Under the pieces are notes generated by a model. The model did no database searches, had not been told where the DNA came from, and worked only from the letters and a program-made list of their open reading frames with translations. From a virus: 64,000 nucleotides of DNA. The stretch is from IMG/VR virus record IMGVR_UViG_3300019758_000009, positions 1-64,000 of that record; one strand, given 5' to 3'. This document shows, piece after piece, positions 22,540 through 31,053 of the stretch; position 1 is the first letter of the stretch, and every line of letters begins with the position of its first letter. Position numbers and translations under genes: made by a program.

Positions 22540-22798
22540 AAAAACCCAAGCGTAAAATCCAATAGTGAAAACCCAAGATAAAACCCTTTGTAAAAAAAAT
22601 GTTCGCTACGCTCACTGAATTTCGCTTCGCATTTTTAACACCTTTTTAAAAACACCCAAACAATTCCCCATACATCCAGATTAATTGCAATAACATTCTA
22701 CGCAATTGCAATTCGCGAATCAAGGATTGCAATTAAAACCAATAAAAGAACCTTCCAGCTATTCTTAATTATGTAATCGATAATCAAAAAACAAGCAT
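22540..22798. other. Intergenic remainder of the divergence region
   Basis: No gene. It contains AAAACCCAAG twice, an imperfect hairpin centred near 22617, the palindrome ATTCGCGAAT, and inverted AATTGCAAT/ATTGCAATT arms around it (about 22704-22736). A late-type motif CTATTCTTAA ends 31 bp before the portal start. These may be binding sites for replication or late-switch proteins. Confidence 0.6.
22759..22768 (+). promoter_or_regulatory. Late-promoter-like motif (portal)
   Basis: CTATTCTTAA, one base off the CTATTATTAA motif seen before other virion genes; it ends 31 nt before the portal ATG. Confidence 0.4.
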
Positions 22799-24100
22799 AT
22801 GCCAGAAATAAAATCAAAAGACTTTTCTACCGCCGACAACCCAGTAGTCGGAATGGATGAGGCCACCCTGCATTCGGTGTACAAGACTTCAAAGAAAGTC
22901 ATACAGGAGTATGTAAGGGAAATAGAACGACACAATAGATACAAAACGGCCAGAGCAGATTTTTCTACGAAGGTAATTATGGATAACCGCGCGGCCCTAA
23001 TCGATCTTTACGAGGCATGCATGCAGCAGGATGCCCATATGAAAAGCGTTATTGAGACATTAGAATCTCAGGTTCTCGGAGAGCGCTATATGATGGCCAG
23101 ACAAACTCAAAGTGGCCAATATGTCAAAAATATTGACGAAACGAAGAAAATTCAAGGCACCCAGTTCATAAAAATAATTAAAGGCATCCTAGAGTCGAAG
23201 CTTTATGGTTATACGTTGATCGAGCTAGGAAGAGGCACTCATCCTATTACAGGGAAATTGACTGATGTAAAACTTGTTGAAAGGAGAAACGTGTTAGCGG
23301 ACCAGCATTACGTTGTGAAACGCCAAGGTCAGTACTACCCAGGGTGGGATATAAATGAACCAGCTTATGTTGATGATTATGTTCTGGTAAAAAATGATGA
23401 TCTGGGTATGTTCTCAGCAACCACTCCGCTTATACTCGCGAAGAAATTCACATTCGCTAATTACGTTAGCTTTGCACAAACGTACGGCCAGCCAATAATT
23501 CAAGGAAAAACAGCCGATGAGGGCACTACGGCCAGGCAACAATTGGCAAATGAAATTGCCACGGCCTCAGCTCAGCGGATAATTGTTACCGGCCTACAAG
23601 ATGAGTTAAGTGTTCACGCTTTAGCTATGTCTAATTCAGAAAAGATATACACAAGTTTGGTGGATATGGTAAATGCTGAAGTTTCAAACTTAGTCTTAGG
23701 GTCAGAATCTATGGCTGGAGCTACACAGAGTTATGTTGGATCATCCAATGCCCATCAGGATATATTCAGAGATAGAATTGAGGTTTATCGTGAATACATT
23801 GAGAACATAATGAATGAAGAGATAATTCCAAGACTTGTTAAGAAAGGCATGCTTGAGCCTGGCAATGAATTTAAATACGCCAACAAACTTGAGATGTCTA
23901 ACGAGGACCGGATCAAACTTTACAACTTCATAACCGACAAATACAATGTTACTCCTGAAGAAATAGAAAAAGAATTTGGTATAGTCGTTGGTTCCCAGTT
24001 CAACGCGGCAATCGCTGCTGCTACTAACGAAAACCAAAAGCCAGCCACAACGAAATTGAAAAAAGTTGAGGCCAAGGTAAATTTTCTGACGAGGAAGTAG
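22799..24100 (+). CDS. Portal protein, Mu gp29-like (DUF935)
   Basis: The 433-aa protein fits the DUF935 portal family of Mu-like phages, with the long N-terminal helix, a TTPLILAKKFTFANYVSFAQTYGQPIIQGK core and the SSNAHQDIFRDRIEVYREYI region. Portals form the dodecameric ring through which DNA enters the head and to which the tail attaches. It starts the virion block. Its last codons hold a slippery AAATTTT and a hairpin that should send some ribosomes into the MuF frame. Confidence 0.85.
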   Translation: MPEIKSKDFSTADNPVVGMDEATLHSVYKTSKKVIQEYVREIERHNRYKTARADFSTKVIMDNRAALIDLYEACMQQDAHMKSVIETLESQVLGERYMMARQTQSGQYVKNIDETKKIQGTQFIKIIKGILESKLYGYTLIELGRGTHPITGKLTDVKLVERRNVLADQHYVVKRQGQYYPGWDINEPAYVDDYVLVKNDDLGMFSATTPLILAKKFTFANYVSFAQTYGQPIIQGKTADEGTTARQQLANEIATASAQRIIVTGLQDELSVHALAMSNSEKIYTSLVDMVNAEVSNLVLGSESMAGATQSYVGSSNAHQDIFRDRIEVYREYIENIMNEEIIPRLVKKGMLEPGNEFKYANKLEMSNEDRIKLYNFITDKYNVTPEEIEKEFGIVVGSQFNAAIAAATNENQKPATTKLKKVEAKVNFLTRK

Positions 24101-24119
24101 ACGGGTCTACTGCTTCCTC
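24079..24119 (+). promoter_or_regulatory. Programmed -1 frameshift signal, portal to MuF
   Basis: Heptamer A-AAT-TTT (24079-24085) sits in the correct phase of the portal frame. After a 5-nt spacer comes a 12-bp hairpin: GAGGAA (24091-24096) and GTAGAC (24097-24102) pair with GTCTAC (24105-24110) and TTCCTC (24114-24119), with a 3-nt bulge. The portal stop TAG (24098-24100) lies inside the stem. This is the standard bacterial layout for -1 frameshifting. Confidence 0.8.
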
Positions 24120-25014
24120 TATTGAATCGATCACAGCCAAGATCTCAGATTTTTACAATGTGCAGGCTGAAGCATCGAAAAATGACCTTGATGGAATAAA
24201 GGACATCACAAACGACGAGTACGTTACCTTATTAGCTATTTTAAGAGGGTTTTTAGAGGATTTCTATAACAATCCATCTCTATATATGACCCATACAGAA
24301 TTAATGGAACAGAGGGCTGTATTCGCTCTTAATCATGCATTCAATGGTTACGGGTTATCTTTTGAGAGAGCTATGAACATCGTGAAGCTTGAAAATAACG
24401 ACGGTTTAACGGATATCCAAATCGAAGAACGGGACATGCTTATAGGCCTGATAGATAACATCATAAACTTCTCGGTTGCCGCTGAGCATCAAACGTTAAT
24501 GAGTATATCTGAAGACAGAGAAAAGTCTGTAGATATGGAAGAATTTATGATTACGGCCATCAATACATTTTCCAAATACAACAAGACTTACGCAGGTATT
24601 GAGAATGAAGATATTTTCTTTGCATTAGGATTGGCAGCTGAATGGCTTAGGTTCGATGCTGAAACGATACTTCAATTCACAACTCAAGGCGATGAGAGAG
24701 TAAGGGATTCTCACAACGCCATAAATGGGCTAAGATACAGGAAGAAGGACTTCCCAGCTGCTTTGATACCCCCAATTGACCATGGGTGCAGGTGCTATTT
24801 GATTGATACAGGATCGACCGATGGTCGCAAGCTTACTAATAAGCCGAATGTATCAAAACTAATAGACGACGCTACAAACCCAGCCTTTAAATACAACGTG
24901 GCCACTTCTGGCCAAATGTTTGGTGAAGACCATCCGTATTTTGAGATTGGTAGCTCATATTTATCTATACTGGGAGCTACGGTGACCAAGATAAAAAGCA
25001 ACTTAGGTTTATGA
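24085..25014 (+). CDS. MuF-type head morphogenesis protein, likely portal fusion by -1 frameshift
   Basis: The C-terminal part carries the Mu F domain signature: TTQGDERVRDSHNAINGL and PPIDHGCRCYL, the motif of minor head proteins that enter the head with DNA. The frame has no ATG near its start. It is open from 24070, and the residues after the slippery site (SDEEVDGS, then SIESITAKISDFYN) are protein-like, so I start it at 24085 as an extension of the portal. The alternative is an isolated GTG start at 24160 with no recognisable leader. Confidence 0.8.
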   Translation, partial: SDEEVDGSTASSIESITAKISDFYNVQAEASKNDLDGIKDITNDEYVTLLAILRGFLEDFYNNPSLYMTHTELMEQRAVFALNHAFNGYGLSFERAMNIVKLENNDGLTDIQIEERDMLIGLIDNIINFSVAAEHQTLMSISEDREKSVDMEEFMITAINTFSKYNKTYAGIENEDIFFALGLAAEWLRFDAETILQFTTQGDERVRDSHNAINGLRYRKKDFPAALIPPIDHGCRCYLIDTGSTDGRKLTNKPNVSKLIDDATNPAFKYNVATSGQMFGEDHPYFEIGSSYLSILGATVTKIKSNLGL

Positions 25015-25451
25015 GAATGTTAAAGCCTGACCAATTTCTGCGTGAGCTCCGGAATATGCAAAGTAAATTCGAAACAGAGCTATTCCGGGCCAGACAAGAA
25101 ATCGGAACCTATGCCGTAAACCACTTCCAGTCATCCTTCAGTAAAGGAGGATTTGCTGGAGGAGGTAGTTCCTGGAGAGATAGAGAACATTCTTATTCTC
25201 ATAAAATGCTAGACAAAACAGGAAGTATGAAAGAGGCTATTAATTTTAGAGCTTACAATACGTCTAACAATATTGTCGTATCAGCCACTAAGTCGTATGC
25301 AAGATTCCATAACGATCCGGATGGGTCATGGGCTAGAAATCAACACACAAGCAAGACCACACTGCAAAGGCAGTTTATAGGCAACTCAAGGCCTATGGAG
25401 CTGTGGATCAAAAGCAGATTGCAGGCGATGCTAACAAATACATTTAGATAA
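25011..25451 (+). CDS. Head or tail completion protein, Mu gpG-like (phage virion morphogenesis family)
   Basis: The pattern VNHFQSSFSKGGF, a W within 10 residues, then KTGSMKEAI and SYARFHNDPDG follows the virion morphogenesis family (gpG/gpS) that completes the head or tail. Its ATG overlaps the stop of the MuF gene (ATGA). Basic throughout. Assignment is by motif and position. Confidence 0.7.
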   Translation: MRMLKPDQFLRELRNMQSKFETELFRARQEIGTYAVNHFQSSFSKGGFAGGGSSWRDREHSYSHKMLDKTGSMKEAINFRAYNTSNNIVVSATKSYARFHNDPDGSWARNQHTSKTTLQRQFIGNSRPMELWIKSRLQAMLTNTFR

Positions 25452-26062
25452 TGAAGGAATTATATTTAGCGATAAAAGAAATCATCTTAAACATACCCGA
25501 TATATCGGACCCTACTCAAAAAATGTTTAAGACAGTAAAGATAGACAAAGGACAATTCCAGAGAGTGATCAGTAACGTGGAGAACGAAGAGATGGGCATA
25601 ATTTTCCCTGCTGTATTTATACATTTTGTAAATGTATCTTATCTTGTAAGTCAGAACCATATAGGGGAAGGCAGAGGTACAATGAGAGTTAGGTTTGTAC
25701 TAGATAGATTGAATGACCAGGAGGATGAATTCGAGACAGAAATCTTTGACTACGCAGCAATAATCAACGCTGCAATTCAGGATGCTAGGAACACCAACGC
25801 CCAACTAGGAGAAAGGTGTGACCTCCAATATTTCGACATGCCAGAATCAGTTTCCAGAGGACTACAACCATGCTGGCTTGATTACGGTGTTAATTTTAGA
25901 GATATGTCCGCGTTCACGTTCAGAGATTATATCAAAAAGACTATCGCAACACCAGCCCATACAAACTTCTCAGACATGACAGAGGAAAATAGAGACGGTA
26001 GAGTAGATGTGATAGTAGATATACCGACTCAATCAAAGATGAGAGACGAAATATCTGAATAA
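25451..26062 (+). CDS. Probable tail terminator or head-tail connector protein
   Basis: The 203-aa protein lies between the gpG-like gene and the protease, where Mu-like phages encode a connector or tail-terminator protein. It has an N-terminal helix, then alternating strands (MRVRFVLDRLNDQEDEF). No diagnostic motif. It starts one base inside the previous stop codon and ends the first virion transcription unit. Confidence 0.55.
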   Translation: MKELYLAIKEIILNIPDISDPTQKMFKTVKIDKGQFQRVISNVENEEMGIIFPAVFIHFVNVSYLVSQNHIGEGRGTMRVRFVLDRLNDQEDEFETEIFDYAAIINAAIQDARNTNAQLGERCDLQYFDMPESVSRGLQPCWLDYGVNFRDMSAFTFRDYIKKTIATPAHTNFSDMTEENRDGRVDVIVDIPTQSKMRDEISE

Positions 26063-26071
26063 CCATTTAGC

Positions 26072-26107
26072 CTATGGTGGCTCTATTATAAAGAAAGGGT
26101 TTTCCAT
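26072..26107 (-). other. Orphan leftward start motif with an 11-codon frame
   Basis: On the minus strand the TATAGCGT-ATG context seen before many leftward genes is followed by only 11 codons (MENPFFIIEPP) and a stop. It lies inside the rightward virion block. It looks like a leftover of a leftward gene start, or a binding site independent of translation. Confidence 0.4.
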
Positions 26108-26126
26108 ACGCTATACAATAAATCCT

Positions 26127-26162
26127 AAAAATGCTCATCCATTGTCTTGGGTGGGCATTTTT
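26127..26162 (+). terminator. Rho-independent terminator
   Basis: A 13-14 bp stem (26127-26140 with 26150-26162) ending in TTTTT on the plus strand. It closes the portal to connector unit. Confidence 0.85.
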
Positions 26163-26191
26163 ACTTTGTAAACTATTTGCAATAAGCGTAT

Positions 26192-26201
26192 CTATTATTA
26201 A
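26192..26201 (+). promoter_or_regulatory. Late-promoter-like motif (protease)
   Basis: CTATTATTAA, 30 bp after a terminator, ending 28 nt before the protease ATG. Confidence 0.5.
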
Positions 26202-26228
26202 ATATAAAAACACTATAAATATTTGCCG

Positions 26229-27548
26229 ATGGATATAAAGAAATTCCAATTTATCGAAGGCAGTATCGCGACAGGTGAAGTAGCGACTATTAGATTTTTT
26301 GATTCTGTTGACGCATGGTCAGTAAGTTCGTTTGTTGACGAATTTCATTGGCTTGAGAATTATGTAAAACCTTCAAAAATTAAGATCCTAATCAATTCAG
26401 AGGGTGGGTCAGTTTTAAGAGGTATGGGGGCGTTCTCCGCTATCATAAACTCAGAGGTACCAACAGAAACAATTGTCGAGGGTCTTGCAGCATCTATGGG
26501 ATCTGTCCTATTGGCAGCTGGTGGCGTAGCTAAAATGCGCGACTACGGTATTATTATGCTTCATAATCCATTTGGGGGTAATGACCCAAATGATCCAATG
26601 GTCCTGGCTTTTAAAGACCAGTTGAAGGTAATCTATAAAAAACGATGGGGGTTCAGCGATGAACGTATCACTGAAATTATGGATGGCCCAGAGGATGCGG
26701 ATGGGACATATATGAATGCTGAAGCTGCTGTCGAATATGGTATAATGCATCAGGACAATGTAATACAAACTCCACTACAGGATAAAGAGTCGATACTAGC
26801 TAAACTAGACACTTCAAACTCAACTGTTAATTACGGAGAGGTATTTTCATGCTCATGCCCTGTTAACTCAAACATTAAACCATCTCTTGATAATTTATCT
26901 AATATTAAGAGTGAAGGGAATACAGTTCCCAATGATAACAATAATAACCAACAAAATTCCAACACTATGGAAAACAATTTTGAAGCGGTAGTAGCTACTC
27001 TTGAATTAGCTAAGAATTCTACTCCAGCTGATGTTATGGCTAAAATTGTTGCTTTGAATAAAGTTGAAGCAAAAGTAGCAGCCTTAACTCAGGATAATGC
27101 AACCCTAACTCAGGATAATGCAGACCTTGTAATTGCTAAAACAGGATTACAAACAAGCCTAGAAACAGTAACTGGTCAGTTAACCGACAAAGAGACTGAG
27201 CTTACTTCGGTAAAAGCAGAATTGCAGGCTTTTCAAGATGAAAAGATCGCCAAAGTAAAAGCTGAGCAAGAGGCCGTTATTGACGACGCGATCAAAGCAG
27301 GTAAAATCAAAGCTGAATCCAAAGATCAGTGGGTATCTATGGCCAACATGAATTTCGACACTGTAAAATCTACCTTAGATTCTATGCCAGGTAAAACTGT
27401 TATTTCTCAAGAGATTGTAGCAGACGCTGGATCAACATTCGTAAGCGAGGGTGGGGTACAGCTAACAGACGAAGAGGTAAAAGCTAAAGAGCATGCCGAT
27501 AAAATCAAAGCAGTGGTTGGCGATATCACATACACAAAATTAGCTTAA
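26229..27548 (+). CDS. ClpP-like prohead protease fused to scaffold
   Basis: Residues 1-190 form a ClpP/S49-type fold: ILINSEGGSVLRG, the nucleophile in GLAASMGSVL and the catalytic histidine in MLHNPFGG. Residues 230-245 are an Asn/Gln linker, then comes an alanine-rich coiled coil (LTQDNATLTQDNADLV) typical of scaffolding proteins. ATG 26229 is preferred to the TTG at 26223. An in-frame ATG at 26967 with an AT-rich leader could express the scaffold alone, as in phage lambda C/Nu3. Confidence 0.9.
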   Translation: MDIKKFQFIEGSIATGEVATIRFFDSVDAWSVSSFVDEFHWLENYVKPSKIKILINSEGGSVLRGMGAFSAIINSEVPTETIVEGLAASMGSVLLAAGGVAKMRDYGIIMLHNPFGGNDPNDPMVLAFKDQLKVIYKKRWGFSDERITEIMDGPEDADGTYMNAEAAVEYGIMHQDNVIQTPLQDKESILAKLDTSNSTVNYGEVFSCSCPVNSNIKPSLDNLSNIKSEGNTVPNDNNNNQQNSNTMENNFEAVVATLELAKNSTPADVMAKIVALNKVEAKVAALTQDNATLTQDNADLVIAKTGLQTSLETVTGQLTDKETELTSVKAELQAFQDEKIAKVKAEQEAVIDDAIKAGKIKAESKDQWVSMANMNFDTVKSTLDSMPGKTVISQEIVADAGSTFVSEGGVQLTDEEVKAKEHADKIKAVVGDITYTKLA

Positions 27549-27567
27549 TCAATAAAAGAAACACGAT

Positions 27568-28578
27568 ATGGCAGTAAATTTTTCTACTAACACATACTCT
27601 GGTGAAGTTCTTGAGGATTTAATCTCTCACGCAGTACAAGGCAACGACACCATGAATGAAGGCTTGGTCCACGTTAAAAGTGGCATCCAGCACAAATATG
27701 TCCTACCTACAATCAAATTAGGTGAAATCATCCAGGACAACGTAGCGACTCCGGTTAGTCCTACTAATTCCAAAGGTACATACACTTTAGGGGAACGTTA
27801 CCTAGAGCCTGAAGAGTTCATGGTATACCTTGAGTTTAACCCACGCGATTTCGAAGAGTACTGGAGACCTTTCCAGCCAACTGGAAACTTAGTGTTCCGC
27901 GAACTCGATCCTTTTGTACAAACTAAGATGTTACGCCTATTGATTGAGCGTAAAAACGAATACTTAGGAGAGTCAATCTGGATGTCAACAAAAGGTGGCG
28001 GCACAGCAGCTTACACTGGACCTGTTGGATTAAATGCATTAGGTACAGGAATGAACAAGTACCACCAAGGCTTCATGGCCCGTTTGTTAGATTCTATCAA
28101 ATCTGGCGTAGGTACTGAAAAAGTAATTTCAGCAGGTACTACCGCTCTTGACACTGGAGCTAAAGTTGAAGCAGCTTTATACGCTATCTGGAAGCAATTT
28201 CCTAAGCAGTTACGCAAAAGCCGTAAGCTTAAGTTCGTTATGGACATGGAAATTTGGGATCTTTACGACGAATATTTGACAGCTAAGGATGTTAAATACA
28301 AAGAGAACAAAGATGTTAATGAGCACAAATTCAAAGGTAAGCCAATTATCCCTATTAACGGAATGCCAGAACAAACTATTGTATTAGCTGAGCTAAGCAC
28401 TGGTGCTGATTCTAACTTCTGGATGGGTGTTGATTACGCTAATGATACTGAGGTTGTTAAAATCGACCAATTGCAATCAAATTCTGAGCTATACTTCTTC
28501 CAAATGAGAATGAAGATCGATGTTAACATCGTTAAGCCTGGCGAGATTGCAGTACACACCCCATGGGTACCAGTATAA
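27568..28578 (+). CDS. Major capsid protein
   Basis: The 336-aa protein follows the protease-scaffold gene by 19 bp and is followed by a strong terminator, the usual place and isolation of a major capsid gene. It has the HK97-fold style: an N-terminal arm, an E-loop-like LGERYLEPEEFMVYLEFNP region and a C-terminal beta-rich end. Codon use is unusually regular, as in highly expressed genes. Family-level identity is inferred mainly from order. Confidence 0.85.
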   Translation: MAVNFSTNTYSGEVLEDLISHAVQGNDTMNEGLVHVKSGIQHKYVLPTIKLGEIIQDNVATPVSPTNSKGTYTLGERYLEPEEFMVYLEFNPRDFEEYWRPFQPTGNLVFRELDPFVQTKMLRLLIERKNEYLGESIWMSTKGGGTAAYTGPVGLNALGTGMNKYHQGFMARLLDSIKSGVGTEKVISAGTTALDTGAKVEAALYAIWKQFPKQLRKSRKLKFVMDMEIWDLYDEYLTAKDVKYKENKDVNEHKFKGKPIIPINGMPEQTIVLAELSTGADSNFWMGVDYANDTEVVKIDQLQSNSELYFFQMRMKIDVNIVKPGEIAVHTPWVPV

Positions 28579-28603
28579 TAGACAGATAATAACTGAAACA
28601 TAT

Positions 28604-28640
28604 AAGAGGAATGGGACCGATTCCATTCCTCTTTTTTTTT
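28604..28640 (+). terminator. Rho-independent terminator after capsid gene
   Basis: An 11-bp stem (28604-28614 with 28623-28633) followed by T9 on the plus strand. Confidence 0.95.
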
Positions 28641-28654
28641 AAAACTATTGTAGT

Positions 28655-29206
28655 ATGGTAAAAATAAAAGACAACACCAATATCGACAGCGCAAAAGCTG
28701 GAGAAACACCGCAGCAAAAAGCAGCGAAAACCAGAAAAGCTAATGCTAAAAAAGTAAACGCTGAGGTAAAGCCTGAAGTTAAAGCTGAAGAGGTAAAGCC
28801 TGAAGTTAAAGCTAAAGAGGTTGAAGTTGAAGAGGTAAAGCCTGAAGTTAAAGCTAAAGAGGTTGAAGTTGAAGAGGTAAAGCCTGAAGTTAAAGCTGAA
28901 GAGGTAAAGCCTGAAGTTAAAGCTAAAGAGGTTGAAGTTGAAGAGGTAAAGCCTGAAGAAGCGATCAATATAACCGTAACACCACCCGTGCAGCCACCAG
29001 CAGACGCGGACCTCAACGAAACAAAAGAAGAGACTCCAATCTTTCCAGAAGACGGGAACGGGAGAACCCACCAGGCATTAAAGCTTCATAGTGACACCGA
29101 AGAAGTGTACATCAATAAGGCTGGTAGCCTGTTCGAGGTTTCTACTTACTCAGAAAAGTTTTTCGGTAAAGCAGTAAAGTACAAGAATCCACACTTTAAA
29201 AAATAA
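28655..29206 (+). CDS. Repeat-bearing virion protein (183 aa)
   Basis: Residues 30-105 are a tandem array built from EVKPEVKA and KEVEVEE units, Pro/Lys/Glu-rich and likely an extended, unfolded stalk. The C-terminal 55 residues form a small domain (EEVYINKAGSLFEVSTYSEK). Lying between capsid and sheath it may be a head decoration or connector protein. The repeats are also near-perfect at DNA level (28760-28960), so repeat number may vary between isolates. Confidence 0.7.
   Translation: MVKIKDNTNIDSAKAGETPQQKAAKTRKANAKKVNAEVKPEVKAEEVKPEVKAKEVEVEEVKPEVKAKEVEVEEVKPEVKAEEVKPEVKAKEVEVEEVKPEEAINITVTPPVQPPADADLNETKEETPIFPEDGNGRTHQALKLHSDTEEVYINKAGSLFEVSTYSEKFFGKAVKYKNPHFKK
28760..28960 (+). repeat. 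Coding tandem repeats
   Basis: The DNA unit GAGGTAAAGCCTGAAGTTAA recurs five times within 200 bp, separated by AAAGAGGTTGAAGTTGAA or a shorter spacer. Copies are nearly identical, which suggests recent expansion by slippage or recombination. Confidence 0.9.
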
Positions 29207-29212
29207 AAATAT

Positions 29213-30484
29213 ATGGCATTATCAAAAATATCGTTTAGTAGAAAATACGGTAATCTATCTACCCCATTAGCGGGAGAGGACCATATCTCGGCGATGGTAT
29301 TCGACGTTACGAACTTTCCAGGCACTACAAGTGATGGAGATGTTCATGAAATATTCAGCTTAAACGACGCTGAAACGCTAGGAGTAACAGCATACGATGA
29401 CTCTGGCAGCGCAGCTAATTACGAGCTAGGTATCCCTCACTTGCATATTTCTGAGTTCTTCAGATTAAACCCTGGAGGTAGTTTATTTGTAGCTTTCGCT
29501 GACTGTTCAGCTAATTGGAATATCATTTCAGATATCCAGAGTTTAGCCCAAGGAAAAGTAAGACAAGCAGGTGTATGGACACGTCAAAAGTTACTACAAC
29601 CAGGAGCTGCTGTTTCCGACCCTTATGAATTAAGATTGGTGGCCGACTTACATTCAAAAGCTGATGAGTTAGCTAAAGTTAATCAACCTATTTCTGTGCT
29701 TTTATCAGCAAATCTGGTATCTATCGATGCCGCTGGCAACACAACAGGATTAACCCAATTGCCAGATATTAGTGGCAGCTCATACGATAGAGTGACAGCG
29801 TTAATTGGCCAAGGTAACTCACCTACTGTAAAGGCTATCCAATTAGCAGATGTGTCACATAACACAGTAGGATGTGTTGGGGCAGCGTTAGGCTTAGTGG
29901 CTAGATCGTCTGTCGGAGACTCAATTGCTCACGTAGCTCAGTTCGATATGTCTGGTGGCCACATGAACACCGTAGCATTAGGATTTGGCGATGTATCTAT
30001 AACAGATCTAAAGCTAACCAATACCTACGCCCTTGACACTATGACTCAAGCACAAAAAGACGGTATTGAATCAAAAGGTTACGTATTTCCAATGAAGTAC
30101 ACAGGCTTAACAGGAACCTATATGAGCTCAAGTAAAACTGTATCTAACACAGATTACAGAACTATTGAGCGAAACAGGGTGATCGACAAATCAAGACGTA
30201 ACATGAGAACTCGATTACTACCTTTCCTTAACGGAACTGTAGATATAGCCCCTTCCACTGGAACTATTTCTGTAGCCCAGATAAAGGTATACAAAGTAGC
30301 ATGCGAAAGCGTTTTGCAAAACATGCAGGATGCCGGAGAGATCAGTGGATTTCAAGTTAGAATCGATCCAGCTCAAAATATATTATTAACGGATACATTA
30401 GCGATTAATTACATTATAGTTCCTAATGGTAAGTCTGCTAATATTACCGTTACCGAAGGATTCGCATTAACAACAACTGAATAA
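29213..30484 (+). CDS. Contractile tail sheath protein (DUF2586-like)
   Basis: The 423-aa protein matches the layout of short phage sheath proteins: HEIFSLNDAETLGVT region, a central domain with SSYDRVTALIGQGN, and the conserved C-terminal part with NYIIVPNGKSANITV. The sheath surrounds the tube and contracts at infection. Its presence before a tube gene makes the phage a myovirus. Confidence 0.85.
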   Translation: MALSKISFSRKYGNLSTPLAGEDHISAMVFDVTNFPGTTSDGDVHEIFSLNDAETLGVTAYDDSGSAANYELGIPHLHISEFFRLNPGGSLFVAFADCSANWNIISDIQSLAQGKVRQAGVWTRQKLLQPGAAVSDPYELRLVADLHSKADELAKVNQPISVLLSANLVSIDAAGNTTGLTQLPDISGSSYDRVTALIGQGNSPTVKAIQLADVSHNTVGCVGAALGLVARSSVGDSIAHVAQFDMSGGHMNTVALGFGDVSITDLKLTNTYALDTMTQAQKDGIESKGYVFPMKYTGLTGTYMSSSKTVSNTDYRTIERNRVIDKSRRNMRTRLLPFLNGTVDIAPSTGTISVAQIKVYKVACESVLQNMQDAGEISGFQVRIDPAQNILLTDTLAINYIIVPNGKSANITVTEGFALTTTE

Positions 30485-30495
30485 ATTTACAGCAC

Positions 30496-30936
30496 ATGGC
30501 ATTAATTAACGGTAGATCTTATGATTGGAGCATGATTCGCTTCAACTTTAGCAATATATCTGGAGAGGAGATTGCGGGTATTTCAGGTATCAAGTATAAC
30601 AGAGATAGAAAGATAGAAAACAAGTACGGAGTAGGCTCAAAACCTGTAAGCAGGGGCTTTGGCAACATTACCTTTACCGCTTCTATCACTATGGATATGA
30701 ACGCCTCTGAACAGATTAAATCACTGGTGCCTTCTGGAGTTTTGGAAGACTTAGGTGAATTTGATTTAATTGTCTCTTACATCCACCCAGAATCAGGGGC
30801 GACTGTTATTGACACGATTAAGTCTTGCATTTTCTCAGAACAAGGAACAGATGCATCTCAGGATGATACAAGCCTTGAAAAAGAGTACAACCTTAATCCA
30901 GGAGATATTGAATTTGGTGATTCATCACTTATTTAA
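30496..30936 (+). CDS. Tail tube protein
   Basis: The 146-aa protein follows the sheath gene by 11 bp, as tube genes do in myoviruses. It has the beta-rich tube style with GISGIKYNRDRKIENKYG and SRGFGNITFTASITMDM. It forms the inner tube that carries DNA. A strong terminator follows. Confidence 0.8.
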   Translation: MALINGRSYDWSMIRFNFSNISGEEIAGISGIKYNRDRKIENKYGVGSKPVSRGFGNITFTASITMDMNASEQIKSLVPSGVLEDLGEFDLIVSYIHPESGATVIDTIKSCIFSEQGTDASQDDTSLEKEYNLNPGDIEFGDSSLI

Positions 30937-30945
30937 TAGACATAC

Positions 30946-30978
30946 AAAAAAGGAGGTCATTATTGACCTCCTTTTTTT
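30946..30978 (+). terminator. Rho-independent terminator after tube gene
   Basis: AAAAAGGAGGTCA/TGACCTCCTTTTT stem with a 4-nt loop and T7. Confidence 0.95.
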
Positions 30979-31010
30979 GTACCTTTTAAACCATATTTGT
31001 TCCGCTGTAC

Positions 31011-31020
31011 CTATTATTAA
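31011..31020 (+). promoter_or_regulatory. Late-promoter-like motif (tail chaperone)
   Basis: CTATTATTAA, 33 bp after a terminator, ending 34 nt before the chaperone ATG. Confidence 0.5.
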
Positions 31021-31053
31021 GAAAAGGATTTATAATAACTTATACTTATTGTT

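Noticed and set aside
28532-29071. Leftward frames opposite the repeat protein
   Set aside because: They are antisense shadows of the Lys/Glu/Val repeats, giving repetitive Phe/Leu or Thr/Ser strings.
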